DNA from: Tardiphaga sp. 709
GTDB lineage: Bacteria > Pseudomonadota > Alphaproteobacteria > Rhizobiales > Xanthobacteraceae
Length of the DNA stretch: 64,000 nt
Reading direction: 5' to 3'
Assembly (NCBI RefSeq): GCF_032401055.1
Contig: NZ_CP135529.1
Span: forward strand, 6,012,501-6,076,500
Position 1 is the stretch's first letter; the number at the start of each line of letters is the position of its first letter. This document shows positions 1-9,423 of the stretch, piece by piece. Under the pieces are notes generated by a model. The model did not search any database. It was not told the origin of the DNA and worked only from the letters and a program-made list of their open reading frames with translations. Position numbers and translations under genes: made by a program.

Positions 1-860
1 GCTCCAATCTGGCGCATGAAGGCGGTTGGGAGAAATCCGCCAATAACAGCTATGAGGTGCGCGGCAAGACGCTCGGCATCGTCGGTTACGGCAGCATCGG
101 CTCGCAGCTCTCGAACCTGGCGGAAGCGCTGGGCATGCGCGTGATCTTCTACGATCACACCGATCGATTGCGTCACGGCAACACCGAACCTGTCGGAAGC
201 CTGCAGGAACTGCTGGCGCAGAGCGATGTGGTCAGCATGCATGTGCCGGAGACACCGGCCACGCAGGGGATGATCGGTCACGACGAGTTCGCCGCCATGA
301 AGGACGGCGCCTATTTCATCAACAACAGCCGCGGCACGGTGGTCGATCTCGATGCGCTGGCCGATGCACTGCGCCAGGGCAAAGTGCGTGGTGCAGCCGT
401 CGACGTATTCCCCGTCGAGCCCAGCTCCAATCAGGAGCGCTTCGTTACGCCGCTGCAGGGTCTGGAGAACGTCATCCTGACGCCGCATGTCGGCGGCTCC
501 ACCGAAGAGGCTCAGGAGCGCATAGGCGCGGAAGTCGCACGCAAACTGATCGACTACAGCGACAGCGGGTCGACTATGGGCACGGTGAACTTCCCGCAGG
601 TACAACTGCCGGCGCGCCCGTCAGGTACACGATTCATCCAGGTCCAGCGCAACGTTCCGGGCATGCTGGGGCGGCTGAACGAGGTACTGGCGCGTCATGC
701 GGTCAACATCGCCGCGCAATATTACGAGACCAACAACGACATCGGCTATGTCGTGCTCGATGCCGATGCATCGGCGGCGGACAGCGAGCGGGTGCTGGCG
801 GATATTCGGGCGCTGGAAGGTACCATCCGCGCCCGCTTGTTGTATGAATACAAGGACTGA
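1..860 (+). CDS. serA: D-3-phosphoglycerate dehydrogenase, 3' part
   Basis: Catalyses the first step of serine synthesis, NAD-dependent oxidation of 3-phosphoglycerate in the cytoplasm. The frame is open from base 3 to the stop at 860, so the gene begins before the window and about 285 residues are visible. The text reads like the E. coli-type enzyme: a Rossmann motif (GIVGYGSIGSQL), the substrate-loop arginine (INNSRGTVVD), the catalytic His region (LTPHVGGSTEEAQ), then a C-terminal ACT domain (NVPGMLGRLNEVLARHAVNI) ending in GTIRARLLY. The ACT domain is the serine-feedback module in this family. The next gene, dusA, starts 38 bases on and seems functionally unrelated. Confidence 0.95.
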   Translation, partial: SNLAHEGGWEKSANNSYEVRGKTLGIVGYGSIGSQLSNLAEALGMRVIFYDHTDRLRHGNTEPVGSLQELLAQSDVVSMHVPETPATQGMIGHDEFAAMKDGAYFINNSRGTVVDLDALADALRQGKVRGAAVDVFPVEPSSNQERFVTPLQGLENVILTPHVGGSTEEAQERIGAEVARKLIDYSDSGSTMGTVNFPQVQLPARPSGTRFIQVQRNVPGMLGRLNEVLARHAVNIAAQYYETNNDIGYVVLDADASAADSERVLADIRALEGTIRARLLYEYKD

Positions 861-898
861 GCGGTAGTTCTGCTGCACGAACGACATGGATTAAACGC

Positions 899-1894
899 TT
901 GAAGTACGAGGACATCCGTTTCTCCGTCGCGCCCATGATGGACTGGTCGGATACCCATTGCAGGGTATTTCACCGGATACTGTCAAAGCGGGCGCGGCTC
1001 TATACGGAGATGCTGACGACGGGCGCCGTGATCCATGGCGATCGTAGGCGGTTGCTTGGCTTTGACGCCAGCGAACATCCGGTGGCGCTGCAGCTTGGTG
1101 GTTCGGAGCCGGCGCACCTCGCAGAGGCTGCAAAGATCGGTGCGGATTTCGGCTATGACGAAATCAACATCAATGTCGGCTGTCCTTCGGATCGCGTGAA
1201 GGACGGGCGCTTCGGGGCGTGTCTGATGGCGGAGCCCGATCTGGTGGCGCGCGGTGTGGCCGCGATGAAGCAGGCCGCGGACGTGCCGGTCACCGTGAAG
1301 TGCCGCATCGGCATCGACGATCAGGATCCCGAAGTGGCGCTCGATACGCTGGCACGAGCGGTGGTCGCCGCCGGCGCCGACGGCCTGATCGTGCATGCGC
1401 GCAAGGCGTGGCTCAATGGCCTGTCGCCGAAAGAGAACCGCAACATTCCGCCGCTGAATTACGACCGTGTCTATCGGCTGAAGGCGGCGATGCCCGGCGT
1501 GCCGATCGTGATCAATGGCGGCATCGTCGGTGTCACTGAAGCCGTTGCTCATCTCGTGCATGTGGATGGCGCGATGCTCGGCCGTGCCGCCTATCAGGAG
1601 CCTTGGCGCTTGCTGTCGGTGGATCCCGAATTGTTCGGCGAGCCGGCGCCGCATGCGACGATGAAAGACGCGTTCGAGGCGATGATGCCCTATATCGAGG
1701 ATCAGCTCGCGCAAGGCACGCGGCTGCACTCGATCACTAGGCATTTTGTCGGCGCGTTTCACGCGGTGCGCGGTGCGCGCGCGTTCCGGCGCCATCTTGC
1801 GGAGAACGGCGTCAAGCATGGCGCTGGCATCAATGTACTGCGCGATGCGATAGCGCTGGTCGAGGATGAACCGGCGGTGTCAGAAGCGGCCTAA
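899..1894 (+). CDS. dusA: tRNA-dihydrouridine(20/20a) synthase DusA
   Basis: Flavoenzyme that reduces uridine in the tRNA D-loop. The 331-residue product matches the length of DusA. It starts with the FMN-binding signature (VAPMMDWSD, residues 10-18) and carries the catalytic cysteine in NVGCPSDRV (Cys95), a CRIG strand, HARK and an INGGI phosphate-binding segment, all in the order expected for a TIM-barrel Dus enzyme. The start is a TTG at 899, chosen because it keeps the first beta strand before the FMN motif; an ATG at 934 would cut into that motif. The gene converges on an aspartic protease gene with only 5 bases between the stops. Confidence 0.93.
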   Translation: MKYEDIRFSVAPMMDWSDTHCRVFHRILSKRARLYTEMLTTGAVIHGDRRRLLGFDASEHPVALQLGGSEPAHLAEAAKIGADFGYDEININVGCPSDRVKDGRFGACLMAEPDLVARGVAAMKQAADVPVTVKCRIGIDDQDPEVALDTLARAVVAAGADGLIVHARKAWLNGLSPKENRNIPPLNYDRVYRLKAAMPGVPIVINGGIVGVTEAVAHLVHVDGAMLGRAAYQEPWRLLSVDPELFGEPAPHATMKDAFEAMMPYIEDQLAQGTRLHSITRHFVGAFHAVRGARAFRRHLAENGVKHGAGINVLRDAIALVEDEPAVSEAA

Positions 1895-1899
1895 TCCGG

Positions 1900-2412
1900 T
1901 TACGGATAGCCGCGCAGCATCAGCCTGTCGGCGCGGACTTCCCAGCTTTCCAGGCGATCGAGAAAACTCATGCCGAGCAGATTGGTCTTCATCTGCCCAC
2001 GCGGCACCACCAGTGCCGGCACCGAACGCTCCACCAGTTTGCCGACGGCCAGACGATCCAGCGTCAATCGTGCCGCCTTGGTGCGACCGCCGGCAGTCTC
2101 GACGTCGACATTGTAGTCGAGCAATTCGAGCGGCAGGCCCGCGGCCTTTGCGGTCTCATAAGTCAGCACCACCGAGGTTGCGCCGGTATCGATCACCATC
2201 GCCGTCTTGACGCCGTTGATCTTGACCTGAAGTCCGAACTCGCCAGTGTTGCCGCGCGGGACGTCGACCAGCCGCAGTGGCGGCGGGCTCTGCTTGCGCA
2301 AAATTTCTGTGACGAGATTGCCGGCCTTGGAAATTTGTTTGGGATCGCCATAAGCGAGGGCGGCGCCCGCGGTCGCGACGATGACGGCGACGAGAAGAAA
2401 GACCCGGCTCAT
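1900..2412 (-). CDS. Retropepsin-like aspartic protease, TIGR02281 type
   Basis: A 170-residue protein with an N-terminal hydrophobic segment (residues 1-20, ending AGAALA) that can be a signal peptide or anchor, followed by a single aspartic protease half-domain. The active-site motif is visible as MVIDTGATSVVL (Asp75-Thr76-Gly77). Proteins of this clan AA group occur in many alphaproteobacteria and presumably dimerise to form the active site; their substrate is unknown. The start lies 10 bases downstream of the stop of the DUF1289 gene on the same strand, so the two are probably co-transcribed. Confidence 0.82.
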   Translation of the reverse strand: MSRVFLLVAVIVATAGAALAYGDPKQISKAGNLVTEILRKQSPPPLRLVDVPRGNTGEFGLQVKINGVKTAMVIDTGATSVVLTYETAKAAGLPLELLDYNVDVETAGGRTKAARLTLDRLAVGKLVERSVPALVVPRGQMKTNLLGMSFLDRLESWEVRADRLMLRGYP

Positions 2413-2422
2413 GGCGAGCCTC

Positions 2423-2638
2423 TCAGGTGGCCGCGGATGTCTTCCTTGCGTATGTCGACGAAGGCTCCAGCCCGGCCTCGGCCATGCGGGCCGGCAGCAG
2501 CGCCATCGTATCCAGACGCTCCGCGCTGTCCATTTTTCCCCAGCGCGCGATCTCCGGCAGCGTGCGTCCGCAGCCGAGGCAGAGCTTGGTCTTGGGATCG
2601 ATGAAGCAGACTGCGATGCACGGTGTTTCTTTGCTCAT
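2423..2638 (-). CDS. DUF1289 small cysteine protein
   Basis: A 71-residue protein with the cysteine pattern of DUF1289: CIAVCFIDPKTKLCLGCGR near the N-terminus, followed by a helix with RWGKM and ER. The four cysteines suggest metal or Fe-S binding, but no function is established for the family. I chose the ATG at 2638 (MSKETPC) because homologues begin just before the first cysteine; longer in-frame starts add a stretch that looks non-coding. It lies upstream of the aspartic protease gene in the same orientation. Confidence 0.8.
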   Translation of the reverse strand: MSKETPCIAVCFIDPKTKLCLGCGRTLPEIARWGKMDSAERLDTMALLPARMAEAGLEPSSTYARKTSAAT

Positions 2639-2683
2639 TCCGTAATATTGAAGCGGATCGGCTTGCTTGCGCAAGCGTCGAAA

Positions 2684-4285
2684 TCACAGCCCGGTTCCTG
2701 CATTCATGATGGGTTTGTTGCGGACCCGACGCTTTTCATCGGCGATGTTCGTCTCGTATTCCGGCTGTAACGGCGGTGCATCGGGCGTCATCGGCGCAAG
2801 TGCCGACATCACGCGCTCCGGTGGGAAGGTGATGATCACTTCGGTGCCGACCCGCAGCTTCGATTTCAGCGTGAAGGTGCCGCCATGCATGTCGACCAAG
2901 CTCTTGGCGATCGGCAGACCGAGACCCGCGCCCTGTTCGGCAGATTTGATCGAGTTCGATCCCTGACCGAACGACGCCAGCACGATCGGAATCTCTTCTT
3001 CGGCGATGCCCGAGCCAGTGTCCTTGCAGCTCAAATACTGCCCGCCGGAGGCGGTCCAGCCGACCTTGAGCCAGATCTCGCCGCCCTGCGGCGTGAACTT
3101 GATCGAATTGGACAGCAGGTTCAGCACGATCTGCCGGCAGGCGCGCTCGTCGCCCCAGACCCGCGGCATGCCGTGTTCGAACACTTCGTGGATGGTGATG
3201 CCGCGGCTCAATGCGCGCAGCTTCAGGAGATGATGGCAGTCCGCGACGACATGCACGAGCGAGACGGCTTCTTCGTTGAGTTCGTAGCGGCCGGCTTCGA
3301 TGCGTGACAGATCGAGGATCTCGTTGATGAGATTCAGAAGGTGCACGCCGGAATTATGGATGTCGGCGGAATAGTCCTTGTAGACTGGCACGGCATGGCC
3401 GCCGAAGATTTCGCTCTTCATCACTTCGGAGAAGCCGAGAATGGCGTTCAGTGGCGTGCGCAATTCATGGCTCATCTGCGCAAGAAAGCGCGATTTGGCG
3501 ACATTGGCGGCTTCAGCGCGGTGGCGTGCTTCGTCGGAGATTGCCTTGGCTTGTTCGAGTTCGCCGATCAGCGCGTCTTTCTCGGCGCGAGCTTCCAGCG
3601 TCGCAAGCGTCGTCGAGTGCAGACGTTGTGCGAGCAGGGCGAAATAGCCTTCGGCGGCGACAGCCAGAACGGCCAGCACGTAGTTGTCGAAGGTGCCGCG
3701 CAGGATGAAGCTCAGCGCCACGCCGAGGGTCACCGGCGCGGTGGCGGCAAAGGCGGCAATCGGGAGGCTCGCGGCGAGCATGCTGGAGACCGCGACCACC
3801 AGCAGCATCAGGAACATCATCAGTGAATTGGAGACGACGTCGACGCCGGTCGGATGCACCAGGATCACTGTCCACGACAGGCCGTAGAGCAGGTCCAGAA
3901 AGATAAAGCGCAGCCGCCATTTATGCGTGCTGCTGGGTGTCGGTGTTTCCGCCAGATAGCGATTGCAGGCGCGCAGGATCACCGCGTGAATGCACAGCAT
4001 GCCGCATGACCATGCGGCGGCCGGCAGCGGCTGCATCCAGAACCCGAACAGGATGCCTGTGCCGACGACCAGCAGCGTGATGACAAGCGAGGCGGAGAGG
4101 CGGGTCTGGGCGTATTGGCGGAGCAGTTCGCGATCGAATGCGGGGCGTGTTCCTGAAGTCGAGGTCAGCCGGTCGCGCGCTTCGCGCACCCGCTGTTGTG
4201 CCGCCCGGCGATTGCGCGGCGGAACAGCGACGGGCGTTTCAGCCGGAAGCTGGACGACCTCGGGCCTGGCGGCGGGCTCACTCAT
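2684..4285 (-). CDS. Membrane sensor histidine kinase, PleC/DivJ-like
   Basis: Hybrid-free sensor kinase of about 533 residues. The first half has several hydrophobic segments, roughly residues 60-220, that form a membrane sensor region. A coiled-coil linker with alternating Ala/Glu follows, then the HisKA domain with the phospho-acceptor His in FLAQMSHELRTPLNAILGF (about residue 273) and a HATPase domain with N-box (LNLLSNSIKF), G1 (DTGSGI) and G2 (GAGLGLPIAKSL). The H-box and linker resemble the PleC/DivJ cell-cycle kinases, but many alphaproteobacterial kinases share this form, so the role is open. No response regulator lies next to it. The ATG at 4285 (MSEPAARPE) is preferred over 4351. 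Confidence 0.88.
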   Translation of the reverse strand: MSEPAARPEVVQLPAETPVAVPPRNRRAAQQRVREARDRLTSTSGTRPAFDRELLRQYAQTRLSASLVITLLVVGTGILFGFWMQPLPAAAWSCGMLCIHAVILRACNRYLAETPTPSSTHKWRLRFIFLDLLYGLSWTVILVHPTGVDVVSNSLMMFLMLLVVAVSSMLAASLPIAAFAATAPVTLGVALSFILRGTFDNYVLAVLAVAAEGYFALLAQRLHSTTLATLEARAEKDALIGELEQAKAISDEARHRAEAANVAKSRFLAQMSHELRTPLNAILGFSEVMKSEIFGGHAVPVYKDYSADIHNSGVHLLNLINEILDLSRIEAGRYELNEEAVSLVHVVADCHHLLKLRALSRGITIHEVFEHGMPRVWGDERACRQIVLNLLSNSIKFTPQGGEIWLKVGWTASGGQYLSCKDTGSGIAEEEIPIVLASFGQGSNSIKSAEQGAGLGLPIAKSLVDMHGGTFTLKSKLRVGTEVIITFPPERVMSALAPMTPDAPPLQPEYETNIADEKRRVRNKPIMNAGTGL

Positions 4286-4469
4286 CACTCGTACACAAAT
4301 CCTGCACGCAAACGCGTGCGGTTTTTCACAGACCCTATCTGTGCCGCACAATCATTAAGAGGTGCCTTAAAGAACGAAGTAATCCGGTTAATATTCAATA
4401 AAAATGGTATCGACGGAGGGCGCCTGTAGGGCGCCGCTCCACCGTGATTTGTTCAGGAAACCTAGATGG

Positions 4470-5339
4470 TTACCGGGGCAATCTTGCCAAGAGACTTGAA
4501 GTGTCCCATCGCTTGCCGCCGAGTGCTTCGACCTCGCCGTAGAACTGATCGACAGTTGCCGTGACCGGCAGGCTGGCACCGTTGCGGCGGGCCTCGGCGA
4601 GACAAATCGAGAGGTCCTTGCGCATCCATTCGACGGCGAAGCCGAAGTCGAATTTTCCGTCATTCATGGTCTTGTGACGGTTCTCCATCTGCCACGACTG
4701 CGCGGCGCCCTTGGAGATCACCTCGACCACCGCATTGACGTCGAGACCGGCCTTCTTGGCGAAGTGAATGCCTTCGGACAGTGCCTCGACGAGGCCGGCG
4801 ATGCAGATCTGGTTGACCATCTTGGTGAGCTGGCCGGAGCCTGCGGGACCGAGCAGCTTCTGCATCTTGGCGTAGGCCGTGATGATCGGCTCGACCTTGG
4901 CATAGACCTTGGCGTCGCCGCCGCACATCACAGTGAGGGCGCCGTTTTCGGCGCCGGCCTGGCCGCCGGACACCGGCGCGTCGATGAAGTGGAAGCCGGC
5001 CTTGGTCGCAGCCGCATCGAGTTCGCGCGCCACTTCGGCGGAGGCGGTGGTGTGGTCGACGAAGATCGCGCCCTTGGCCATGCCGGAGAATGCGCCATCG
5101 GCGCTTGTGGTGACCGAGCGCAGGTCGTCGTCATTGCCGACGCAGCACATCACGAAGTCCTGGCCTTCGGCAGCCGCTTTCGGGGTTGGTGCGGACTTGC
5201 CGCCGAACTTCTCCACCCATGCCTTGGCCTTGGCTGCGTTGCGGTTGTAGACGGTGACCTCGTGGCCGCCCTTGGCGGCAAGGTGACCGGCCATAGGGAA
5301 ACCCATGACGCCGAGACCGATAAATGCAACTTTAGCCAT
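4470..5339 (-). CDS. NAD(P)-dependent beta-hydroxyacid dehydrogenase (HIBADH family)
   Basis: A 289-residue dehydrogenase of the 3-hydroxyisobutyrate / 2-hydroxy-3-oxopropionate reductase family. The N-terminus has the Rossmann fingerprint FIGLGVMGFPMAGHLA, the substrate-binding loop is DAPVSGGQAGAENG, and the catalytic lysine lies in GSGQLTKMVNQ. The start at 5339 puts the first beta strand directly after the initiator. The family acts on small beta-hydroxy acids such as 3-hydroxyisobutyrate (valine breakdown) or tartronate semialdehyde. No other valine or glyoxylate pathway gene is adjacent, so the substrate cannot be fixed from context. Confidence 0.87.
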   Translation of the reverse strand: MAKVAFIGLGVMGFPMAGHLAAKGGHEVTVYNRNAAKAKAWVEKFGGKSAPTPKAAAEGQDFVMCCVGNDDDLRSVTTSADGAFSGMAKGAIFVDHTTASAEVARELDAAATKAGFHFIDAPVSGGQAGAENGALTVMCGGDAKVYAKVEPIITAYAKMQKLLGPAGSGQLTKMVNQICIAGLVEALSEGIHFAKKAGLDVNAVVEVISKGAAQSWQMENRHKTMNDGKFDFGFAVEWMRKDLSICLAEARRNGASLPVTATVDQFYGEVEALGGKRWDTSSLLARLPR

Positions 5340-5652
5340 GTCCGTACCCTTTGGATGCTGTCGGCTTTGCTGCCGAACGTCGACTGTTGGGAAGTGAGGC
5401 GCCGCCCTGGTTCGTGGCGGCGAGATCGCGGGTGATGAGGAGCGCCAGCATAGTCGCTGCACAGGACGCGGCAAAGCCCCCGTTACCACTCATGGCTGCA
5501 GTCGCTTATGGTGCGCTGCGAAAGAAAATCTCATGCCGGTCTTGTGCCAGAGCAATCTCGGAATTCTCAACATAGCCTAGAAACGGCATGGACTTAGGGC
5601 GGAAGTTCTCTATCTGTGCGGTCTAGTTTGTCCGTCGATCGGGAGACACGCA
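5340..5652. other. Intergenic region between divergent genes
   Basis: 313 bases between the start of the HIBADH-family gene (minus strand) and mrp (plus strand). No convincing ORF is present. It should hold both promoters. A GC-rich potential hairpin (CGCCGCC pairing with GGCGGCG, around 5400-5425) lies closer to the minus-strand gene. I could not pick reliable -35/-10 boxes. Confidence 0.5.
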
Positions 5653-6834
5653 TTGAGCGTTTCGAAGCAGCAGGTTCTGGATGGTCTGGCCAAGGTGACA
5701 TCGCCGCGCGGCGTGCCGCTGATCCATGCGGATGTTTTGTCCGAGATCGTCGTGACGGACGGCAAGGTGCTGTTTTCGATCAATGTGGACGCCGCTGAAG
5801 CGCGGGCCTGGGAAAGCGTGCGCGCGCAGGCGGAAGCCGCAGTGCGAGCGATCCCTGGTGTCTCCGGCGCAATGGTCGCGCTGACCGCCGAGCGCAAGCC
5901 GGGCAGCGCACCGCCTGCGCCGCAGCGCCACGACCATGCAGGGCATTCTCATGGCCCCGGCGGGCATTCGCACGGTCCGCAGTCCGGCGGCGTACAGCCG
6001 GTCTCGGCGCATCGCCCGCACGCCAACCCGGCCAACTCGCCAATGTCAAAACAGGCTGAGATTCCTGGCGTCGCCGCGATCATCGCGGTGGCCTCGGGGA
6101 AGGGCGGTGTCGGCAAGTCCACGACGGCACTCAATCTGGCGCTGGGGCTGCGCGATCTCGGCCTGAAGGTCGGTTTGCTCGACGCCGATATCTATGGTCC
6201 TTCGGTGCCGCGGCTGACCGGCATCAATGAAAAGCCGACCCTGGACGACAACAGGAAGATGATCCCGATCGAACGCTTCGGTCTGTCGATCATGTCGATC
6301 GGCTTCCTCGTCGAGGAGGAAACCGCGATGATCTGGCGCGGGCCGATGGTGATGTCGGCGATCACCCAGATGCTGCGCGATGTCGCCTGGGGCACGCTCG
6401 ACGTCCTTATCGTCGACATGCCCCCTGGCACTGGAGATGCACAGCTCACGCTGGCGCAGAACGTCCCCCTGAAGGGCGCTGTGATCGTCTCGACGCCGCA
6501 GGATCTGGCGCTGATCGACGCGCGGCGCGGCCTTGCGATGTTCACCAAAGTCAACGTGCCCGTGCTCGGCATCATCGAGAACATGAGTTATTTCCAGTGC
6601 CCGGAATGCGGCACCCGATCGGACATTTTCGGCCATGGCGGCGCCCGTCATGAGGCCGAGCGGCTCAAGGTGCCGTTCCTCGGCGAAGTGCCGCTGCACA
6701 TGTCCATCCGCGCCATGTCGGATGCCGGCACGCCGGTGGTCGTGAGCGAGCCCAACGGCCCCCACGCCGCGATCTATCGGGCCATCGGCACGCAGATCCG
6801 CGACCGGTTGCAGGGCGTTATTGCGGCTGCGTAA
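5653..6834 (+). CDS. mrp: Mrp/ApbC-type Fe-S cluster carrier ATPase with His-rich linker
   Basis: P-loop NTPase that carries and transfers iron-sulfur clusters in the cytoplasm. The 393-residue protein has an N-terminal MIP18/DUF59 domain (about 5-80), a linker, and the ParA-like ATPase domain with deviant Walker A (SGKGGVGKST, 148-157), LLDADIYGPS, IVDMPPGTGD, and the conserved Cys pair C316/C319 (QCPECG) that coordinates a bridging cluster between monomers. Unusually, the linker at 92-122 is histidine-rich with two HSHGP-type units, which may bind metal. The start is a TTG at 5653, preceded by GGGAG at about the right distance. Confidence 0.92.
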   Translation: MSVSKQQVLDGLAKVTSPRGVPLIHADVLSEIVVTDGKVLFSINVDAAEARAWESVRAQAEAAVRAIPGVSGAMVALTAERKPGSAPPAPQRHDHAGHSHGPGGHSHGPQSGGVQPVSAHRPHANPANSPMSKQAEIPGVAAIIAVASGKGGVGKSTTALNLALGLRDLGLKVGLLDADIYGPSVPRLTGINEKPTLDDNRKMIPIERFGLSIMSIGFLVEEETAMIWRGPMVMSAITQMLRDVAWGTLDVLIVDMPPGTGDAQLTLAQNVPLKGAVIVSTPQDLALIDARRGLAMFTKVNVPVLGIIENMSYFQCPECGTRSDIFGHGGARHEAERLKVPFLGEVPLHMSIRAMSDAGTPVVVSEPNGPHAAIYRAIGTQIRDRLQGVIAAA

Positions 6835-7037
6835 GCCGGCCGGTGGCCGCGGCCGAGATGTCGCATAGAACTTTCGTTCAATTGGGCTGGCAACGACGTT
6901 CGTCGTGTTTTCCGCGGCTGAATAACCGTGTTAGACAGCCTCTGCACCAGAGCGTCTTCGGTTGAATCGCGTAACGATTTGCCGCTGAATATGCTCAAAG
7001 GAATTCTAGGGAAAACGCCCGCAAAAGGAGAGCTTGA

Positions 7038-8126
<1,089 letters not shown>

Positions 8127-8148
8127 TCTTAAGCCTTGATCAAACATG

Positions 8149-8185
8149 AAGCCCGGCCTTCGCGAGAAGGTCGGGCTTTTTGTTG
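8149..8185 (+). terminator. Rho-independent terminator after the TRAP receptor gene
   Basis: A 12-bp stem, AAGCCCGGCCTT (8149-8160) against AAGGTCGGGCTT (8167-8178) with one G-U wobble, closes a CGCGAG loop and runs into TTTTTG. It begins 23 bases after the receptor stop codon and separates it from the hydratase gene. Confidence 0.88.
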
Positions 8186-8278
8186 GAGCACGCGCGCGTG
8201 CCGCGCGGTATTGCCGGGCGTAGAAATCCGCTAAGTCTCGCACACACCGCGAAGCCTGTGTCCTTGAGAGATGCCGCC

Positions 8279-9028
8279 ATGACCGAATCAGAGATCGCCG
8301 CCGCTGCAGAAATCCTTGCCGAGGCGCGCCGCAGTGGGACGCAGATCGAGGGACTCCCGGTCACGCCATCTTCGGTTGGAGAGGCGCACGAGATTCAGGA
8401 TCGCGTGTCCTTTCTCGTTGGACAGCCCATCGGTGCCTTCAAGGCCGGTGCGCCGCCCGAGGGTGAACCGACGCGCGGTCTGATCGAAGCCCGAATGATC
8501 CGTTCGAGCCCGGCGCGTATGTCGGTGGCTGAAGTCCCGCATCTCGGCGTCGAGGGCGAGGTCGCCTTCCGCTTTACCCGCAATCTGCCGGCGCGCAGCG
8601 AGGCTTACACCCGCGACGAGATCGCAGAGGCCGTCGCGGTGCTTCCGGTGATCGAGGTGGTCTCCAGTCGTTTTCGCGAGCCGCTGAGCCGGCCAAAGCT
8701 CGAGCAGCTTGCCGATTGCGGCATCAATGGCGGGCTGGTGCTCGGGCCTGAGATGGCCGACTGGTCACATCTCGATTTGCCGAACCTGCAGATGACGTTC
8801 ATCGTGAATGGTGAAATCCGGATCGAACGCAAGGGTGGCCATCCCACCGACGATCCCATCGCGGGCGCTGTCGCGCTGGCGAACATGATGCGCGCAGGTG
8901 GCGGCGTGAAGGTCGGTCAGATCGTGACCACAGGCAGCTGGACCGGGCTGCCGTTCCTGAAGCCTGGCGATCGCTGTGTGGTGCGATTTGAAAAGCTCGG
9001 CGAGGCCGAGATAATGTTTGTCGGCTGA
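8279..9028 (+). CDS. 2-keto-4-pentenoate hydratase family protein
   Basis: A 249-residue member of the fumarylacetoacetase-C / MhpD-like hydratase fold. Conserved features include the substrate/metal region around KAGAPPEGEPTRG, the acidic cluster in LGVEGEVAFRF, the PVIEVVSSRF strand, and VTTGSWTGLPFLKPGD, which resembles the family's C-terminal TGS...G motif. In meta-cleavage pathways such enzymes add water to 2-hydroxypenta-2,4-dienoate. The neighbouring TakP-like receptor for 2-oxo acids makes a role on a 2-keto acid plausible but unproven. GAGAG precedes the ATG at 8279. It converges with the GFA gene with 5 bases between stops. Confidence 0.83.
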   Translation: MTESEIAAAAEILAEARRSGTQIEGLPVTPSSVGEAHEIQDRVSFLVGQPIGAFKAGAPPEGEPTRGLIEARMIRSSPARMSVAEVPHLGVEGEVAFRFTRNLPARSEAYTRDEIAEAVAVLPVIEVVSSRFREPLSRPKLEQLADCGINGGLVLGPEMADWSHLDLPNLQMTFIVNGEIRIERKGGHPTDDPIAGAVALANMMRAGGGVKVGQIVTTGSWTGLPFLKPGDRCVVRFEKLGEAEIMFVG

Positions 9029-9033
9029 TCGCG

Positions 9034-9381
9034 TTAGCGATCCTTGCCGTCGAACTGCTGGATTTCCAGAGCGCTCAGATCGACCGCAGGCAGGCAGCGC
9101 ACATTGACCGATGCCATCATCATTCCGTTGGGTGCTTTTCCTTCGCCGAACGGGGCAATGCCGCAGGTGCTGCAGAAGTGATGCTGAATGGCGTGGTGAT
9201 TGAACGTATAGGTCGACAGGCTTTCTTTCGCGGTCTTCAGCACCAGTTTGTCGCGTGGAACGAAAGCGAGCAGGCCGCCGCGTCGCCGACACATCGAACA
9301 GTTGCAGTCGATGGCCGAATTGAAGTCGCCCTCGACTTCAAAGGCAATGTTGCCGCAATGGCAGCTTCCTTCATGCAGCAT
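9034..9381 (-). CDS. GFA family zinc protein
   Basis: A 115-residue protein of the glutathione-dependent formaldehyde-activating / CENP-V fold. The zinc-binding cysteine sets are visible: GSCHCGNIAFEV near the N-terminus, CNCSMCRRRGG, and FCSTCGIAPF. Family members are mostly uncharacterised; Gfa itself binds S-hydroxymethylglutathione. It lies upstream of the TRAP permease genes on the same strand, 42 bases before the large-subunit stop, so it is transcribed away from nothing obviously linked in function. Confidence 0.85.
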   Translation of the reverse strand: MLHEGSCHCGNIAFEVEGDFNSAIDCNCSMCRRRGGLLAFVPRDKLVLKTAKESLSTYTFNHHAIQHHFCSTCGIAPFGEGKAPNGMMMASVNVRCLPAVDLSALEIQQFDGKDR

Positions 9382-9423
9382 CGGCTATCCCCTGATCGTC
9401 ATGCGCGATAGCGACGTCATCCG

